Below, one piece after another: positions 8,567-16,337 of a stretch of DNA of 64,000 nucleotides. Below the pieces are notes generated by a model that was not told the origin of the DNA, made no database searches, and saw only the letters and a list, made by a program, of their open reading frames with translations. A program made the translations under genes and the position numbers. Each line of letters starts with the position of its first letter. The stretch's first letter is position 1. Origin of the DNA: Microbacterium fluvii (GTDB taxonomy: Bacteria > Actinomycetota > Actinomycetes > Actinomycetales > Microbacteriaceae); assembly GCF_025515205.1 (NCBI RefSeq), contig NZ_JAOPFX010000001.1, positions 186,001 through 250,000 on the forward strand. Reading direction: 5' to 3'.

Positions 8567-9964
8567 TCACGTCACCCAGTCGAACCGTCTTCGCCCGCCC
8601 AGTTGCGGCGTGCGGTCGGGGTCGACCCACGGCGGGGGGATGAACCAGACCCAGGCCGAGACCCCGACCCCCTCGATGCGGATCTCCCACCCGTTGTCGT
8701 GCACGTCGTGGTGGCAGCCGTCGCAGAGCAGCACCCCGTTGCCGAGGTCGGTGCGCCCGCCGTCTCGCCGCCACCAGTGGATGTGGTGCACCTTGGTGTG
8801 GCTGATCGGAGCGCCGCACCGCGCGCATCCGCCGTCTCTCTCGGCCAGCGCCAGCTTCTGCGCGCGGGTGAACAGGCGCTTGGCGCGGCCCCAGTCGAGG
8901 ATCTCGCTCTCGCCGCCGAGTACGCACGGGATGATCTGCGCGTCGGCGGCCATGCGTCGGGCCGTGGCGATCGAGACGGGGGCTGCCAGGCCGTCGATCG
9001 TGGCGTGGCCGGTGCCGGCCTCGAGGTCTTCGAGGTTCATGCGCACCACGACGGTGGCGCCGCCGATGGGCAGGTCTCTGTGCTCGCACCCGAGCACGTG
9101 CTCGCACATGATCGCGAGGGCGTCGGCCTGCATCTGCGGGATCGTGCGGCGGTCGGCGGCTGCTCCCGCGGTCTCGCCGGGTGCGGATGCCGGTGAGCCG
9201 AGCCCGAAGGCCGCACCGGTGTTCGCCTCACGGTCGCGGGCCGCGCGCAGCTCCGCCGCGACGAAAGCCTCGAGGGCGACCTTGATGGGCGCACCGCGCT
9301 CGGGGTCGAACTTGGCCTTGAGGATGAGGGCGCCGAAGCGGTCTTCGTGCATGTGGAGGTAGCGGTCGGCGCGCAGCTCGTCTTCGCTCGGCGCCACCCC
9401 GTCGGGGTCGAGCCACGCCTCTGCGCGCTGGAGGATGCGCTGGAGGTCTTCGAGCGAGGGCCCCGGAGCCTTCTCGACCAGCAGGCGCTCGGCCTCCGCG
9501 ACGGCGTCGGCCCCTGCCCGCAGCGCCACCCGGTCGAGCATCGTGATGATCGCCGATGCGGCGGGCGAGCCGATCGCCCCGGCATCGAGCGCCGCCGCGA
9601 CGTGCGGGTGCCGTGCCGGTGCGTCGACCCCGGAGAGCTGGCGGCGCGGCGCCGTGGCCTCGCCCACCTGCACGATGCGGGTGGCTTCGCCGAGGGTCGT
9701 GCCGGTGGTGGCTGCGATGAGCTTCTTGGCATTGCGGAACCCCTGCTTGCGCGCCAGGCTGTCGGCCCCCAGCTCGGGGCGGGACTGGCGGGCGAGCTCT
9801 GCGGCCAGCGGTGCGTGGGCGGCGTCGAGGTGACGGCGCAGGCGCCCGACGATGTCGTTCAGCCGCATCAGCGTCGCCGAGGCGATGCCCTCGACGGGGG
9901 CCGACCCCATCAGCTCGCGCGCTTCGCACGCGAGCTCTGAGATGCGAGTGAAACTATCGTTCAT
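8567..9964 (-). CDS. DUF222 and HNH endonuclease domain protein, copy 1
   Basis: 465 residues. The N-terminal three quarters is the DUF222 region (13E12-repeat type). It is followed by an HNH nuclease motif near the C-terminus: CARCG, then TKVHHIHWW, then LLCDGCHHDVHD, giving paired Cys-x-x-Cys zinc ligands and the catalytic His. Many actinobacteria carry several such genes; some behave as repeated elements, and their biological role is not established. A close paralogue lies at 32840-34225 with the same architecture and long identical stretches, for example in the QSRPELG and KQGFRNA segments. It stands alone, with no methylase or toxin partner visible. Confidence 0.88.
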   Translation of the reverse strand: MNDSFTRISELACEARELMGSAPVEGIASATLMRLNDIVGRLRRHLDAAHAPLAAELARQSRPELGADSLARKQGFRNAKKLIAATTGTTLGEATRIVQVGEATAPRRQLSGVDAPARHPHVAAALDAGAIGSPAASAIITMLDRVALRAGADAVAEAERLLVEKAPGPSLEDLQRILQRAEAWLDPDGVAPSEDELRADRYLHMHEDRFGALILKAKFDPERGAPIKVALEAFVAAELRAARDREANTGAAFGLGSPASAPGETAGAAADRRTIPQMQADALAIMCEHVLGCEHRDLPIGGATVVVRMNLEDLEAGTGHATIDGLAAPVSIATARRMAADAQIIPCVLGGESEILDWGRAKRLFTRAQKLALAERDGGCARCGAPISHTKVHHIHWWRRDGGRTDLGNGVLLCDGCHHDVHDNGWEIRIEGVGVSAWVWFIPPPWVDPDRTPQLGGRRRFDWVT

Positions 9965-10128
9965 AGTTTCTAATCTACGACACGCCTCCGAGGTTCGCAG
10001 TAGCAGATGCGAACATGTGGATAACTCGCCGAATCCCTGGCCCTCGCCGATATTTCCCGGCTCTCAGCCCGCCCGCGCAGAGCCCTTCGCGAGTAGCGTG
10101 GAAGTGACGCCCGAAGAAGGGAACGGCC

Positions 10129-10974
10129 ATGAGCGAGAACACCATCATCGTCGGAATGACCTCGGCGCCGGCGGCCCGCAGAGCCGCAGACTGGGCCGTC
10201 GAGCGAGCGCGCGAGCGCGGTCAGCGTGTGGAGTTGATCGGCGTCGTGGGCGGCGCCGTCGGCAGCGTGGGCGAAGCGCGCTTCGTCGAGCAGGTGACCG
10301 GCAGCACGCAGCACGCCCTCGAAGCCGAGGCGGCGCGGCACGCCGACAGCGGTGTGGCGGTGACCGCCCGCGTCGAGGTGGGCGACCCCGTGCGCACGCT
10401 GCTGGAGGCCTCCAAGAACGCGGCGCTGCTGGTGATCGGCAGCGACTATCGCGGCCCGGGCGACGGCCCGGCGCGCGGTGCCCACGGCATCCGCATCGCC
10501 GCGGGAGCGGAATGCCCCGTGGTCGTCGTGCCCGATGTCGACCTCGGCGCGCGCCGAGGAGTGGTCGTGGGCGTCGACGGATCGCCGGTGTCGGCGGCCG
10601 CCGTGGCGTTCGCCGCCGCCGAGGCCGATCGCCTCGGCGAGCCGCTGATCGCGGTGAGCGTGTGGACGCCCCTGGAGGCGCCGCGGCATTCGGGGCTCGT
10701 GTATCCGGCCGAGTATCTGGCCAACATGCAGACCTCCACCGAAGAGACGCAGGCCGTCGCCCTGGCCGGGCTCGCGACCCAGTACCCCGACCTCGAGGTC
10801 GTGCACCGGGTCGAGCGCGGCTATCCGTCGCAGGTGATCAACGAGATCGCCGGCGATGCGCGCCTCACGGTGATGGGCTCGCGCGGGCACGGTGCGTTCC
10901 TGCGGTTCCTGCTCGGCTCGATCAGCCAAGAGGTGCTCACGCGGCTGGCGACGGTCACCGCGATCGTCCGATAG
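10129..10974 (+). CDS. Tandem universal stress protein (UspA family)
   Basis: 281 residues made of two Usp domains (about 1-135 and 140-281). Nucleotide-binding signatures are visible: VIGSDYRGPG in the first domain, and VVGVDGSPVS plus VMGSRGHGAFLRFLLGS in the second, the last fitting the G-2x-G-9x-G-S/T ATP-binding motif. The first domain has a poorer motif and may not bind ATP. Such proteins act in the cytoplasm in stress and dormancy responses. A similar tandem Usp is found at 43284-44102. A strong inverted repeat follows about 40 bases downstream. Confidence 0.9.
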   Translation: MSENTIIVGMTSAPAARRAADWAVERARERGQRVELIGVVGGAVGSVGEARFVEQVTGSTQHALEAEAARHADSGVAVTARVEVGDPVRTLLEASKNAALLVIGSDYRGPGDGPARGAHGIRIAAGAECPVVVVPDVDLGARRGVVVGVDGSPVSAAAVAFAAAEADRLGEPLIAVSVWTPLEAPRHSGLVYPAEYLANMQTSTEETQAVALAGLATQYPDLEVVHRVERGYPSQVINEIAGDARLTVMGSRGHGAFLRFLLGSISQEVLTRLATVTAIVR

Positions 10975-11012
10975 CCCCGCGCCCCCTCCCCATCCCTCAC
11001 ACCCCTCCACAT

Positions 11013-11080
11013 CCCCGCGACTTGGCACCTGTTGCCGCTGCGGGCCCCCAGCGAGCGGCAACAGGTGTCAAGTCGCGGGA
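11013..11080. repeat. Long near-perfect inverted repeat (27-bp arms)
   Basis: The left arm at 11013-11039 and right arm at 11054-11080 are reverse complements apart from one G-T pair and the outermost base. The loop is 14 bases. It lies between the Usp gene and the SDR gene, both rightward. With no T-run it may be a REP/MITE-like palindrome or a Rho-type barrier rather than a classical terminator, and it sits only 12 bases before the next start codon. Confidence 0.75.
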
Positions 11081-11092
11081 TAGCGTGGGCGC

Positions 11093-11773
11093 ATGGATCT
11101 GCAACTCGACTCCCGCGTCGTGCTCGTCGTCGGCGCCACCGGTTACATCGGCTCGGCGATCGCGGGGCGTCTCGCCGACGAGGGTGCGATCGTGGTCGGC
11201 GCCTCGCGCAGCGGCGACGCCGATCTGACGATCGACGGAACGGATGCGGCATCCGTCGCCGCCGGCATCGCTGCGGTGCTCGCCGAGCACGGTCGCATCG
11301 ACGGGGTCGTCGTGACGGCGGCGCCGAGCCTCGGCACGCTCGACCCGGCGCTGAGCTCCGATCCCGAGCAGGTGCTCGCGGCCGTCGACGGCAAGGCGAT
11401 GAGCTTTCTGCGCATCGCGAGTGCGGCGCTGCCCGCGATGCGCGACCGCGGCTACGGGCGCATCGTGGGCATCAGCGGGCAGAACGCCTATTTCACCGGC
11501 AGCATCACGGGGTCGATCCGCAATGCGGCGCTCAACATCGCCGCCAAGAACCTCGCCGACGCGCATGCCGGCACCGGCATCACCGTCAACACCGTCAATC
11601 CCGGTCACGTGCGCGACGAGCCGACCTCGACGGTGAAGCCGGCCGGGGCGGGCGACTCGAGCCCCGACCAGATCGCCGATCTCGTCGCCTTTCTCGTGTC
11701 GCCGCGGGCGGCGGCGATCTCGGGCGAGGCGATCGCCGTCGGTCATCGCGTGCGGGGCATCGCGAGCTTCTGA
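11093..11773 (+). CDS. SDR-fold protein lacking the catalytic YxxxK motif
   Basis: 226 residues with a Rossmann nucleotide site GATGYIGSA at the N-terminus and the usual short-chain dehydrogenase order, including GRIVGIS and ITVNTVNPGHV. Where classical members have Tyr-x-x-x-Lys this protein reads around SIRNAALN, so the catalytic Tyr and Lys are replaced. It may be a non-classical reductase or a binding protein. The final 30 bases of the gene, including the stop, form the left copy of a 32-bp direct repeat whose other copy is at 26155-26186. The gene is therefore the apparent insertion site of the 14.4-kb segment that follows, and insertion left its reading frame intact. Confidence 0.75.
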   Translation: MDLQLDSRVVLVVGATGYIGSAIAGRLADEGAIVVGASRSGDADLTIDGTDAASVAAGIAAVLAEHGRIDGVVVTAAPSLGTLDPALSSDPEQVLAAVDGKAMSFLRIASAALPAMRDRGYGRIVGISGQNAYFTGSITGSIRNAALNIAAKNLADAHAGTGITVNTVNPGHVRDEPTSTVKPAGAGDSSPDQIADLVAFLVSPRAAAISGEAIAVGHRVRGIASF

Positions 11774-11775
11774 GC
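11744..11775. repeat. Left 32-bp direct repeat (attL-like)
   Basis: It overlaps the last codons and stop of the SDR gene and is identical to 26155-26186. It contains an internal near-repeat of CATCGCG. It reads CATCGCGTGCGGGG at its left end and ends GCTTCTGAGC. Confidence 0.85.
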
Positions 11776-11776
11776 G

Positions 11777-12787
11777 TCAGTGCCCGGCGGTGCGCAGCCG
11801 AGGCAGAATCTCCGCGCCGTAGAAGCGAAGGAAGGTCTCTTGATCCTGCCCCGGGTCATGGAAGACCAGATGACGGAACCCCATGCGTGCGTAGGTGAGG
11901 ATCGCCTCGACATGCTCGTCCACATCGGTCGAGACGATGAACCGCGAGGCGGCTCGTTCGATCGGAAGCGCGTCCGCACGTCGCTGCATCTCGCGAGGGT
12001 CGTCGAGTCCCGTTTTCTCTTCCGGGCTCAGCGCCAGGGCGGCCCAGAATCGCGTCTTCTGCATCGCCGCGATCCGATCGGCGGCGAAAGAGACCTTCAC
12101 TTCGATGAGGGTGTCGACGTCTTGCGGTCGCCGTCCTGCGCTGCCGAGGCCGGTCGCCAACGCCGGCAGAAGGGTGTCGGTATAGAGTTCCCGGGCCTTG
12201 CCCGATGTCGTGATGAAACCGTCGGCAATCCGCCCCGCGAGCCTTGTCGCGGCGGGCCCGGAGGCACCGATGTAGATCGGCACGCGTTTCGCGGGCAGAT
12301 CGAAGATCGTCGCGTTCTTCGTCGAATAGAACGCTCCGTCGAAGGTGACCCGTTCACCACTCCAGAGGGCGTCGATGAGCTGGAGCGACTCCTTCAGACG
12401 CTGGAAGCGTTCGGGCGGTGCCGGCCATTCCAGGCCGAGAGTCACTTCGTTGAGTGCTTCGCCGGTTCCCGTTCCCAAGATGATGCGCCCGGGGAACATG
12501 GATCCGAGCGTCGCGAACGCCTGTGCGATCACGCCGGGGTGATACCGGAAAGTGGGGGTGAGGACCGACGTGCCCAGCGTGACGTGTTGGGTTCGGGCTG
12601 CTGCTGCGCCGAGCCACGGCAATGCGGCAGGTGCGTGGCCGCCTTCGTGCCGCCACGGTTGCAGATGGTCGGAGATGAATACGGAGTCGAACCCCACATC
12701 TTCGGCGAGCACGGTGAACTTGAGGAGTTCGGTCGGAGTGAACTGCTCGGCCGAGGCCTTGTACCCCAGCCGAAGACCACCGGTCAC
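11777..12787 (-). CDS. fgd: F420-dependent glucose-6-phosphate dehydrogenase
   Basis: 336 residues, the same length as the Mycobacterium tuberculosis Fgd1 protein. It is an LLM-class flavin-independent oxidoreductase that oxidises glucose-6-phosphate to 6-phosphogluconolactone while reducing coenzyme F420. Recognisable Fgd segments include LGYKASAEQF at the start, SDHLQPWRHEGGHAP, LGTSVLTPTFRYHP, GTGTGEALNE and HLVFHDPGQDQ. The GTG start overlaps the bioY stop by 4 bases (GTGA), so both are one leftward transcript. Its stop lies right next to the left island repeat. Within this cluster it may supply reduced F420 to a reductase encoded elsewhere; that is inference. Confidence 0.9.
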   Translation of the reverse strand: MTGGLRLGYKASAEQFTPTELLKFTVLAEDVGFDSVFISDHLQPWRHEGGHAPAALPWLGAAAARTQHVTLGTSVLTPTFRYHPGVIAQAFATLGSMFPGRIILGTGTGEALNEVTLGLEWPAPPERFQRLKESLQLIDALWSGERVTFDGAFYSTKNATIFDLPAKRVPIYIGASGPAATRLAGRIADGFITTSGKARELYTDTLLPALATGLGSAGRRPQDVDTLIEVKVSFAADRIAAMQKTRFWAALALSPEEKTGLDDPREMQRRADALPIERAASRFIVSTDVDEHVEAILTYARMGFRHLVFHDPGQDQETFLRFYGAEILPRLRTAGH

Positions 12788-13392
12788 GCGCGACCCGACG
12801 CGCGCCAGATCAGCGGGAGAGAGGCTGCCGCGATCAGCCACTTGATGGCTCCGCCGAGGAGGAAAGGTGTGACACCGGCCGCGACGATGGTGTCCAGGTC
12901 GTGAGCCATCCCCAGATGCGCGAGGACGAACGCCATATAGGGCAGGCCGAACACGAACGGCACGATGCTCGCCCCGAGGAAGCCGAGGAAGGCGAGGCCC
13001 GGATGACGGTCCCACTTGCGTTCCGAGAGCCAGCCCACGAGGGCCGCCGCGAAGACGAAGCCCACGATGAATCCGAAACTGGGTTTGAAGATCGCAGCGG
13101 GCCCTCCCGTGAACGATGCGAACACCGGCAGGCCGGCGAGTCCCGCGACTGCGTAGGTGAGCAGAGCGAGCGCGCCACGACGGGCGCCCAGCGCCGCCCC
13201 GACGAGCAGCACCGCCAGGGTCTGTCCCGTCACAGGCACTGGCCACAACGGCACGCTGATCTGTGCGAACAAGGCCACCACGCCCGCACCGCCGGCGACG
13301 AGTCCGGCATCGGTCGCGAGTGATCGGCGGCCGACGAGGGCGTCGGCAAGCGTCGACGGACCAGAAGACGAAGTGATGTGCGCTGTGGTCAC
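12784..13392 (-). CDS. bioY: Biotin transporter substrate-binding subunit BioY
   Basis: 202 residues, GTG start, about six membrane helices. The BioY signature is clear: PVPVTGQTLAVLLVGAALG, LLTYAVAGLAGLPVFA, GGPAAIFKPSFGFIVGF, and LPYMAF near the C-terminus. BioY is the S-component of an energy-coupling-factor transporter; the usual ATPase and T-component genes (bioM, bioN) are absent here, so it must work alone or borrow a shared ECF module. Its place in a cluster encoding a biotin carboxylase and a biotin carrier gives a simple reason: it supplies the cofactor. An AACTGTT site lies about 25 bases upstream of the start. Confidence 0.92.
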   Translation of the reverse strand: MTTAHITSSSGPSTLADALVGRRSLATDAGLVAGGAGVVALFAQISVPLWPVPVTGQTLAVLLVGAALGARRGALALLTYAVAGLAGLPVFASFTGGPAAIFKPSFGFIVGFVFAAALVGWLSERKWDRHPGLAFLGFLGASIVPFVFGLPYMAFVLAHLGMAHDLDTIVAAGVTPFLLGGAIKWLIAAASLPLIWRASGRA

Positions 13393-13414
13393 GCTCGAGC
13401 CTTTCGTAAAGAAC

Positions 13415-13428
13415 CGTAACTGTTGATA
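13415..13428. promoter_or_regulatory. Candidate MarR operator upstream of bioY-fgd
   Basis: The bases CGTAACTGTTGATA sit 23 bases before the bioY start. Read on the minus strand they give TATCAACAGTTACG, matching the core AACAGTTA found at 14387-14399 and 17982-17994. The region is unusually AT-rich for this genome. Confidence 0.5.
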
Positions 13429-13446
13429 AAAGTAACAATAACGACT

Positions 13447-14325
13447 TCACGTCCACTGCGAAAGGGGCAGCTCGCGAACCCAGGCCGAGAGAGCGTCGGA
13501 GAGGAGGCGGGGATGACTCAGCATGATGTGATGGCCGGCGCCGGGGATGAGGGTCGCACGCTCGGTCTGGGCGAACAGCTCGATCGCCGCGTCGGCCTGC
13601 TCCGCGGAGAGCATTCCATGCTCGCCGCGGACGAGACGGATGGGACACGGCGCGGGTCCTAGGGGCTCCGTCGCGCGTTCTGCGGAGAACACTCGGGGGT
13701 CGACCTTCCACTGATATCCCGCCCCCGTCGAGCGGATCGATTGGGACGCGACTCGCTCGACCAGCGTCGGGATGAGTCCGCCTTCGTCTGGCATGGGTCG
13801 GAACCGCGTGACGGCCTCGCTGGACGTTGCCATAGTGACGAGCGGAGAGGATGCGCGCGCCTGCAGGCGCCGAGTGCGATCGCGTGGGAGCGGGTGAAGA
13901 GGGGAGTCGACCACGATGCAGCCGCGCAGGCGGGCGCCGTGCGAGCGTGCGGCGGTGAGGGCGACGAGCCCGCCCAGGCTGTGGCCGATCAGAATCGCTG
14001 GTCGTCTGTCTGCTGTTGCTATGGACATTGCCTCGTTCGCCCATGTCTGGATCGAGTACGAGGAGTGCCGACCGCTGTCTCCGTGCCCTGAAAGGTCGAT
14101 CGCGATCACTTCATGGTCGACGCTCAACGCGGGTGCGACGGAGTCCCACCATCCGCTGTGGGCGGCCATGCCGTGGATCAGGACGATCTTCGGGAGATCC
14201 GGATCGCCCCACGTGCGCAGGGCGATCTCGACTCTGCCGACGCGCTGACGGGAATGGTGCGGTGTCTGTGCCAGCGTGTGAGTGATCCACGTCGTCTGTG
14301 AAGGGTTCAGCGGTGAAGTCGGCAT
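13447..14325 (-). CDS. Alpha/beta hydrolase
   Basis: 292 residues. A typical alpha/beta-hydrolase order is visible: an oxyanion region LIHGMAAHSGWW, the strand IAIDLSGHGDSG, the nucleophile elbow IGHSLGG, and a late GAGHHIMLSHP holding the likely catalytic His; the acid is probably in the RGEHGMLS region. It could cleave an ester, a thioester or a C-C bond of a pathway intermediate. The ATG at 14325 is used, with AGGTG upstream; the open frame extends further but crosses the operator region. It is transcribed away from the ABC importer, sharing a 146-base regulatory gap with it, so co-regulation with the pathway is likely. Confidence 0.85.
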   Translation of the reverse strand: MPTSPLNPSQTTWITHTLAQTPHHSRQRVGRVEIALRTWGDPDLPKIVLIHGMAAHSGWWDSVAPALSVDHEVIAIDLSGHGDSGRHSSYSIQTWANEAMSIATADRRPAILIGHSLGGLVALTAARSHGARLRGCIVVDSPLHPLPRDRTRRLQARASSPLVTMATSSEAVTRFRPMPDEGGLIPTLVERVASQSIRSTGAGYQWKVDPRVFSAERATEPLGPAPCPIRLVRGEHGMLSAEQADAAIELFAQTERATLIPGAGHHIMLSHPRLLSDALSAWVRELPLSQWT

Positions 14326-14342
14326 CGTCGCACCTGAGTCAA

Positions 14343-14399
14343 TCTGTTGATAAAAACAACTGTATAGACATCGGACCATTTAGCGGTATAACAGTTATA
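14343..14399. promoter_or_regulatory. Divergent regulatory region with two MarR-type operator candidates
   Basis: The strongest element is the perfect odd palindrome TATAACAGTTATA at 14387-14399 (6-bp arms, one central base). A second element at 14343-14361, CTGTTGATAAAAACAAC, has GTTG/CAAC arms and shares its CTGTTGATAA part with the site upstream of bioY. The surrounding bases are AT-rich and lie between the divergent hydrolase and importer genes. They probably overlap both promoters and are the best candidates for binding the MarR protein encoded at 25668-26123. Confidence 0.6.
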
Positions 14400-14471
14400 G
14401 GTTGGTGTACTCACGCTGACGACAACGGTGTCGAGATCCCTCGCTGGAGCGCGGGATGGAACGGAGTCCTC

Positions 14472-15458
14472 ATGATCTCTTTCAAGCGCGTTCGTGCCGC
14501 GGGAGGTGTCGCCGCGCTCGCGCTGGCGGTCACCGCGCTCGTGGGGTGCAGCTCTTCGGAGGCCGCGCCACCGAGCGATGAGGTCGGCGCCGACGAGGTG
14601 CTGCCGATTCGCGTCGGGTACAGCCAGGGTCCGTCGACGCTGCCGATCATCATCGCCGAGAAGAACGGCATCTTCGCCGATCACGGTCTCGACTTCACCG
14701 GGACGATCGTGACCCCGGGCCCGACCGCGATGCAGGGGCTGGGCAAGCAGTACGACGTACTGCAGACCTCGACGCAGGCCGTCTTCGAGGCGGCTGACCA
14801 AGGGTTGGACATCGCGTTCGTGACCGGGATGGGCAACTCCACGACTGAGCTGCCGGCGTTCCCCGTTTACGTCGGTGACGCATCGATCAGCACGTGGGGA
14901 GATCTAGGCGGCAAGGTCTTCGGGGTCCCTTCGCTCACCGGGTTCGCCACGACGACCGCGCTCTTCCTCGCGGAGAAGGAGGGCGCCGATCCTGCATCGA
15001 TCGAGACACCCGTCGTCCCATGGGACACTCAGGCGGATCAGCTTGCCGCCGGGCAAGTGGATGCCGTCTGGACTGTCATTCCCTACAGCTTCCTCATGAA
15101 CTCAAAGGGGTTCACTCTGCTTGGCGACCCGACTCTGCAGGCCACGGGTGTCGACGAACTCGTCGCCAGTGTGACGGCGGCGCCAGGGGACTTCGCAGAG
15201 AAGAACCCTGAGACGCTCAGCCGCTTCAAGGCTGCGCTGGAGGAGGCGGCGCAGTGGGTCGCCGACAACGAAGACGAGGCCAAGCAGGTGGTCGTCGATG
15301 TGCTCGGCCTGCCCGAGCAGCTCATTATGTCCAACCCCATGCAGAGCTACAAGATCGACCTGGCTCCCGCCGACCTCGAGCCCATGTTCGTCGTCTACGA
15401 CCAGCTCGACATGCTCCAAGACCTTCCCGAGCTCGACGAGCTGTTCGCGAAGTTCTGA
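14472..15458 (+). CDS. ABC importer substrate-binding lipoprotein (NMT1/SsuA type)
   Basis: 328 residues. A signal peptide ends in the lipobox ALVGC followed by SSS, so the mature protein is lipid-anchored outside the membrane. The start of the mature domain, LPIRVGYSQGPSTLPIIIAEKNGIF, is typical of periplasmic binding proteins of the sulfonate, nitrate, taurine and thiamine-precursor group. The ligand cannot be read from sequence; given the acyl-CoA ligase downstream, a carboxylic or aromatic acid is a reasonable guess. ATG 14472 has GGAG upstream. It is the first gene of the importer operon and is followed by a strong hairpin. Confidence 0.9.
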   Translation: MISFKRVRAAGGVAALALAVTALVGCSSSEAAPPSDEVGADEVLPIRVGYSQGPSTLPIIIAEKNGIFADHGLDFTGTIVTPGPTAMQGLGKQYDVLQTSTQAVFEAADQGLDIAFVTGMGNSTTELPAFPVYVGDASISTWGDLGGKVFGVPSLTGFATTTALFLAEKEGADPASIETPVVPWDTQADQLAAGQVDAVWTVIPYSFLMNSKGFTLLGDPTLQATGVDELVASVTAAPGDFAEKNPETLSRFKAALEEAAQWVADNEDEAKQVVVDVLGLPEQLIMSNPMQSYKIDLAPADLEPMFVVYDQLDMLQDLPELDELFAKF

Positions 15459-15464
15459 CCCGCC

Positions 15465-15494
15465 GCCGGCCGCCTGCCCCTGCAGGCGGCCGGC
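15465..15494 (+). terminator. Perfect 13-bp hairpin between binding-protein and ATPase genes
   Basis: GCCGGCCGCCTGC at 15465-15477 pairs exactly with 15482-15494 over a 4-base loop CCCT. There is no T-run. In ABC importer operons a hairpin here often stabilises the upstream mRNA or lowers read-through, so that more binding protein than transporter is made. It is read directly; the role is inferred. Confidence 0.6.
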
Positions 15495-15518
15495 TCGCTC
15501 ACGAAAGGGAGATCCGGA

Positions 15519-16337
15519 ATGACTCTGCCGGACCAGTTCAGCGATCCAGCGCCCGCGACCGCCGAGCCCGCGATGATGTACGACCTGCGCGCCGTCGATG
15601 TCGACCTCGAGGTCGCGTCGGGCACACTGCCGATCCTCCGCGATGTCTCACTTTCCGTGCGGCCGGGCGAGATCGTCGCGATCGTCGGCCGCTCCGGTAC
15701 CGGCAAGACCACCCTTCTTCGGGTACTCGGAGGGCTCCTCCGTCCCACGAGGGGGGAGGCGCTCGTCAAGGGCCGACCGCTCACCGCGCCGCCGGCCGAA
15801 GCGGTGACGATCTTCCAGGACTACGGCAATGCGCTTCTTCCCTGGCGGACCGTCGAGCGCAATGTGGAACTGGGCCTCGAGAGACGGATGCCTCGTTCCG
15901 AGGTGAGGCAGCGCGCCGCGCAGGCGATCGAGATGGTCGGCCTTACCGCGCGGCGGGGCGAGTACCCGTGGCGCCTGTCGGGGGGAATGCAGCAGCGTGT
16001 CCAGATCGCCCGTGCCCTCGCGATGCGGCCTCAAGTGCTGCTCATGGATGAGCCCTTCGGGGCCCTGGATGCGTTCACGAAGGCATCCTTGCAGGATCAA
16101 CTGCTCGAACTGCAGGCTGCGACCGGCTCGTCGATCGTACTGATCACGCACGATATGGAAGAGGCGGTCTACCTCTCGGACCGGGTCTTCGTGATCGCTG
16201 GCGCCCCGGGAACCATCACGCTGGAGCTGGCCGTGGATCTCCCGCGCCCGAGAGTGCAGCTCGCCACGCGAGAGCTTCCCGCGTTCCTCGCGGCTCGCCA
16301 TCGTCTCAGCGATGAACTGCACGAGACGGCGCCGTGA
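15519..16337 (+). CDS. ABC importer ATPase (SsuB/TauB type)
   Basis: 272 residues. Walker A GRSGTGKTT, Q-loop IFQDYGNALLPWRT, signature LSGGMQQR, Walker B VLLMDEPFGALDA and switch His in ITHDMEEA are all intact. The long LPWRT-type Q-loop segment is typical of the nitrate/sulfonate/taurine importer ATPases. It powers import together with two permeases encoded next. The stop overlaps the first permease start by 4 bases (GTGA). The gene is preceded by the 13-bp hairpin. The substrate is unknown. Confidence 0.93.
   Translation: MTLPDQFSDPAPATAEPAMMYDLRAVDVDLEVASGTLPILRDVSLSVRPGEIVAIVGRSGTGKTTLLRVLGGLLRPTRGEALVKGRPLTAPPAEAVTIFQDYGNALLPWRTVERNVELGLERRMPRSEVRQRAAQAIEMVGLTARRGEYPWRLSGGMQQRVQIARALAMRPQVLLMDEPFGALDAFTKASLQDQLLELQAATGSSIVLITHDMEEAVYLSDRVFVIAGAPGTITLELAVDLPRPRVQLATRELPAFLAARHRLSDELHETAP

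Noticed and set aside
8567..9964. HNH protein as part of a restriction-modification or anti-phage system
   Set aside because: No methylase, helicase or toxin-antitoxin partner is adjacent. The DUF222-HNH type is a common multi-copy actinobacterial family.
11777..14044. A 755-residue reading that joins Fgd to upstream sequence
   Set aside because: Fgd homology begins exactly at the GTG at 12787 and the upstream part overlaps bioY and the hydrolase in another frame.
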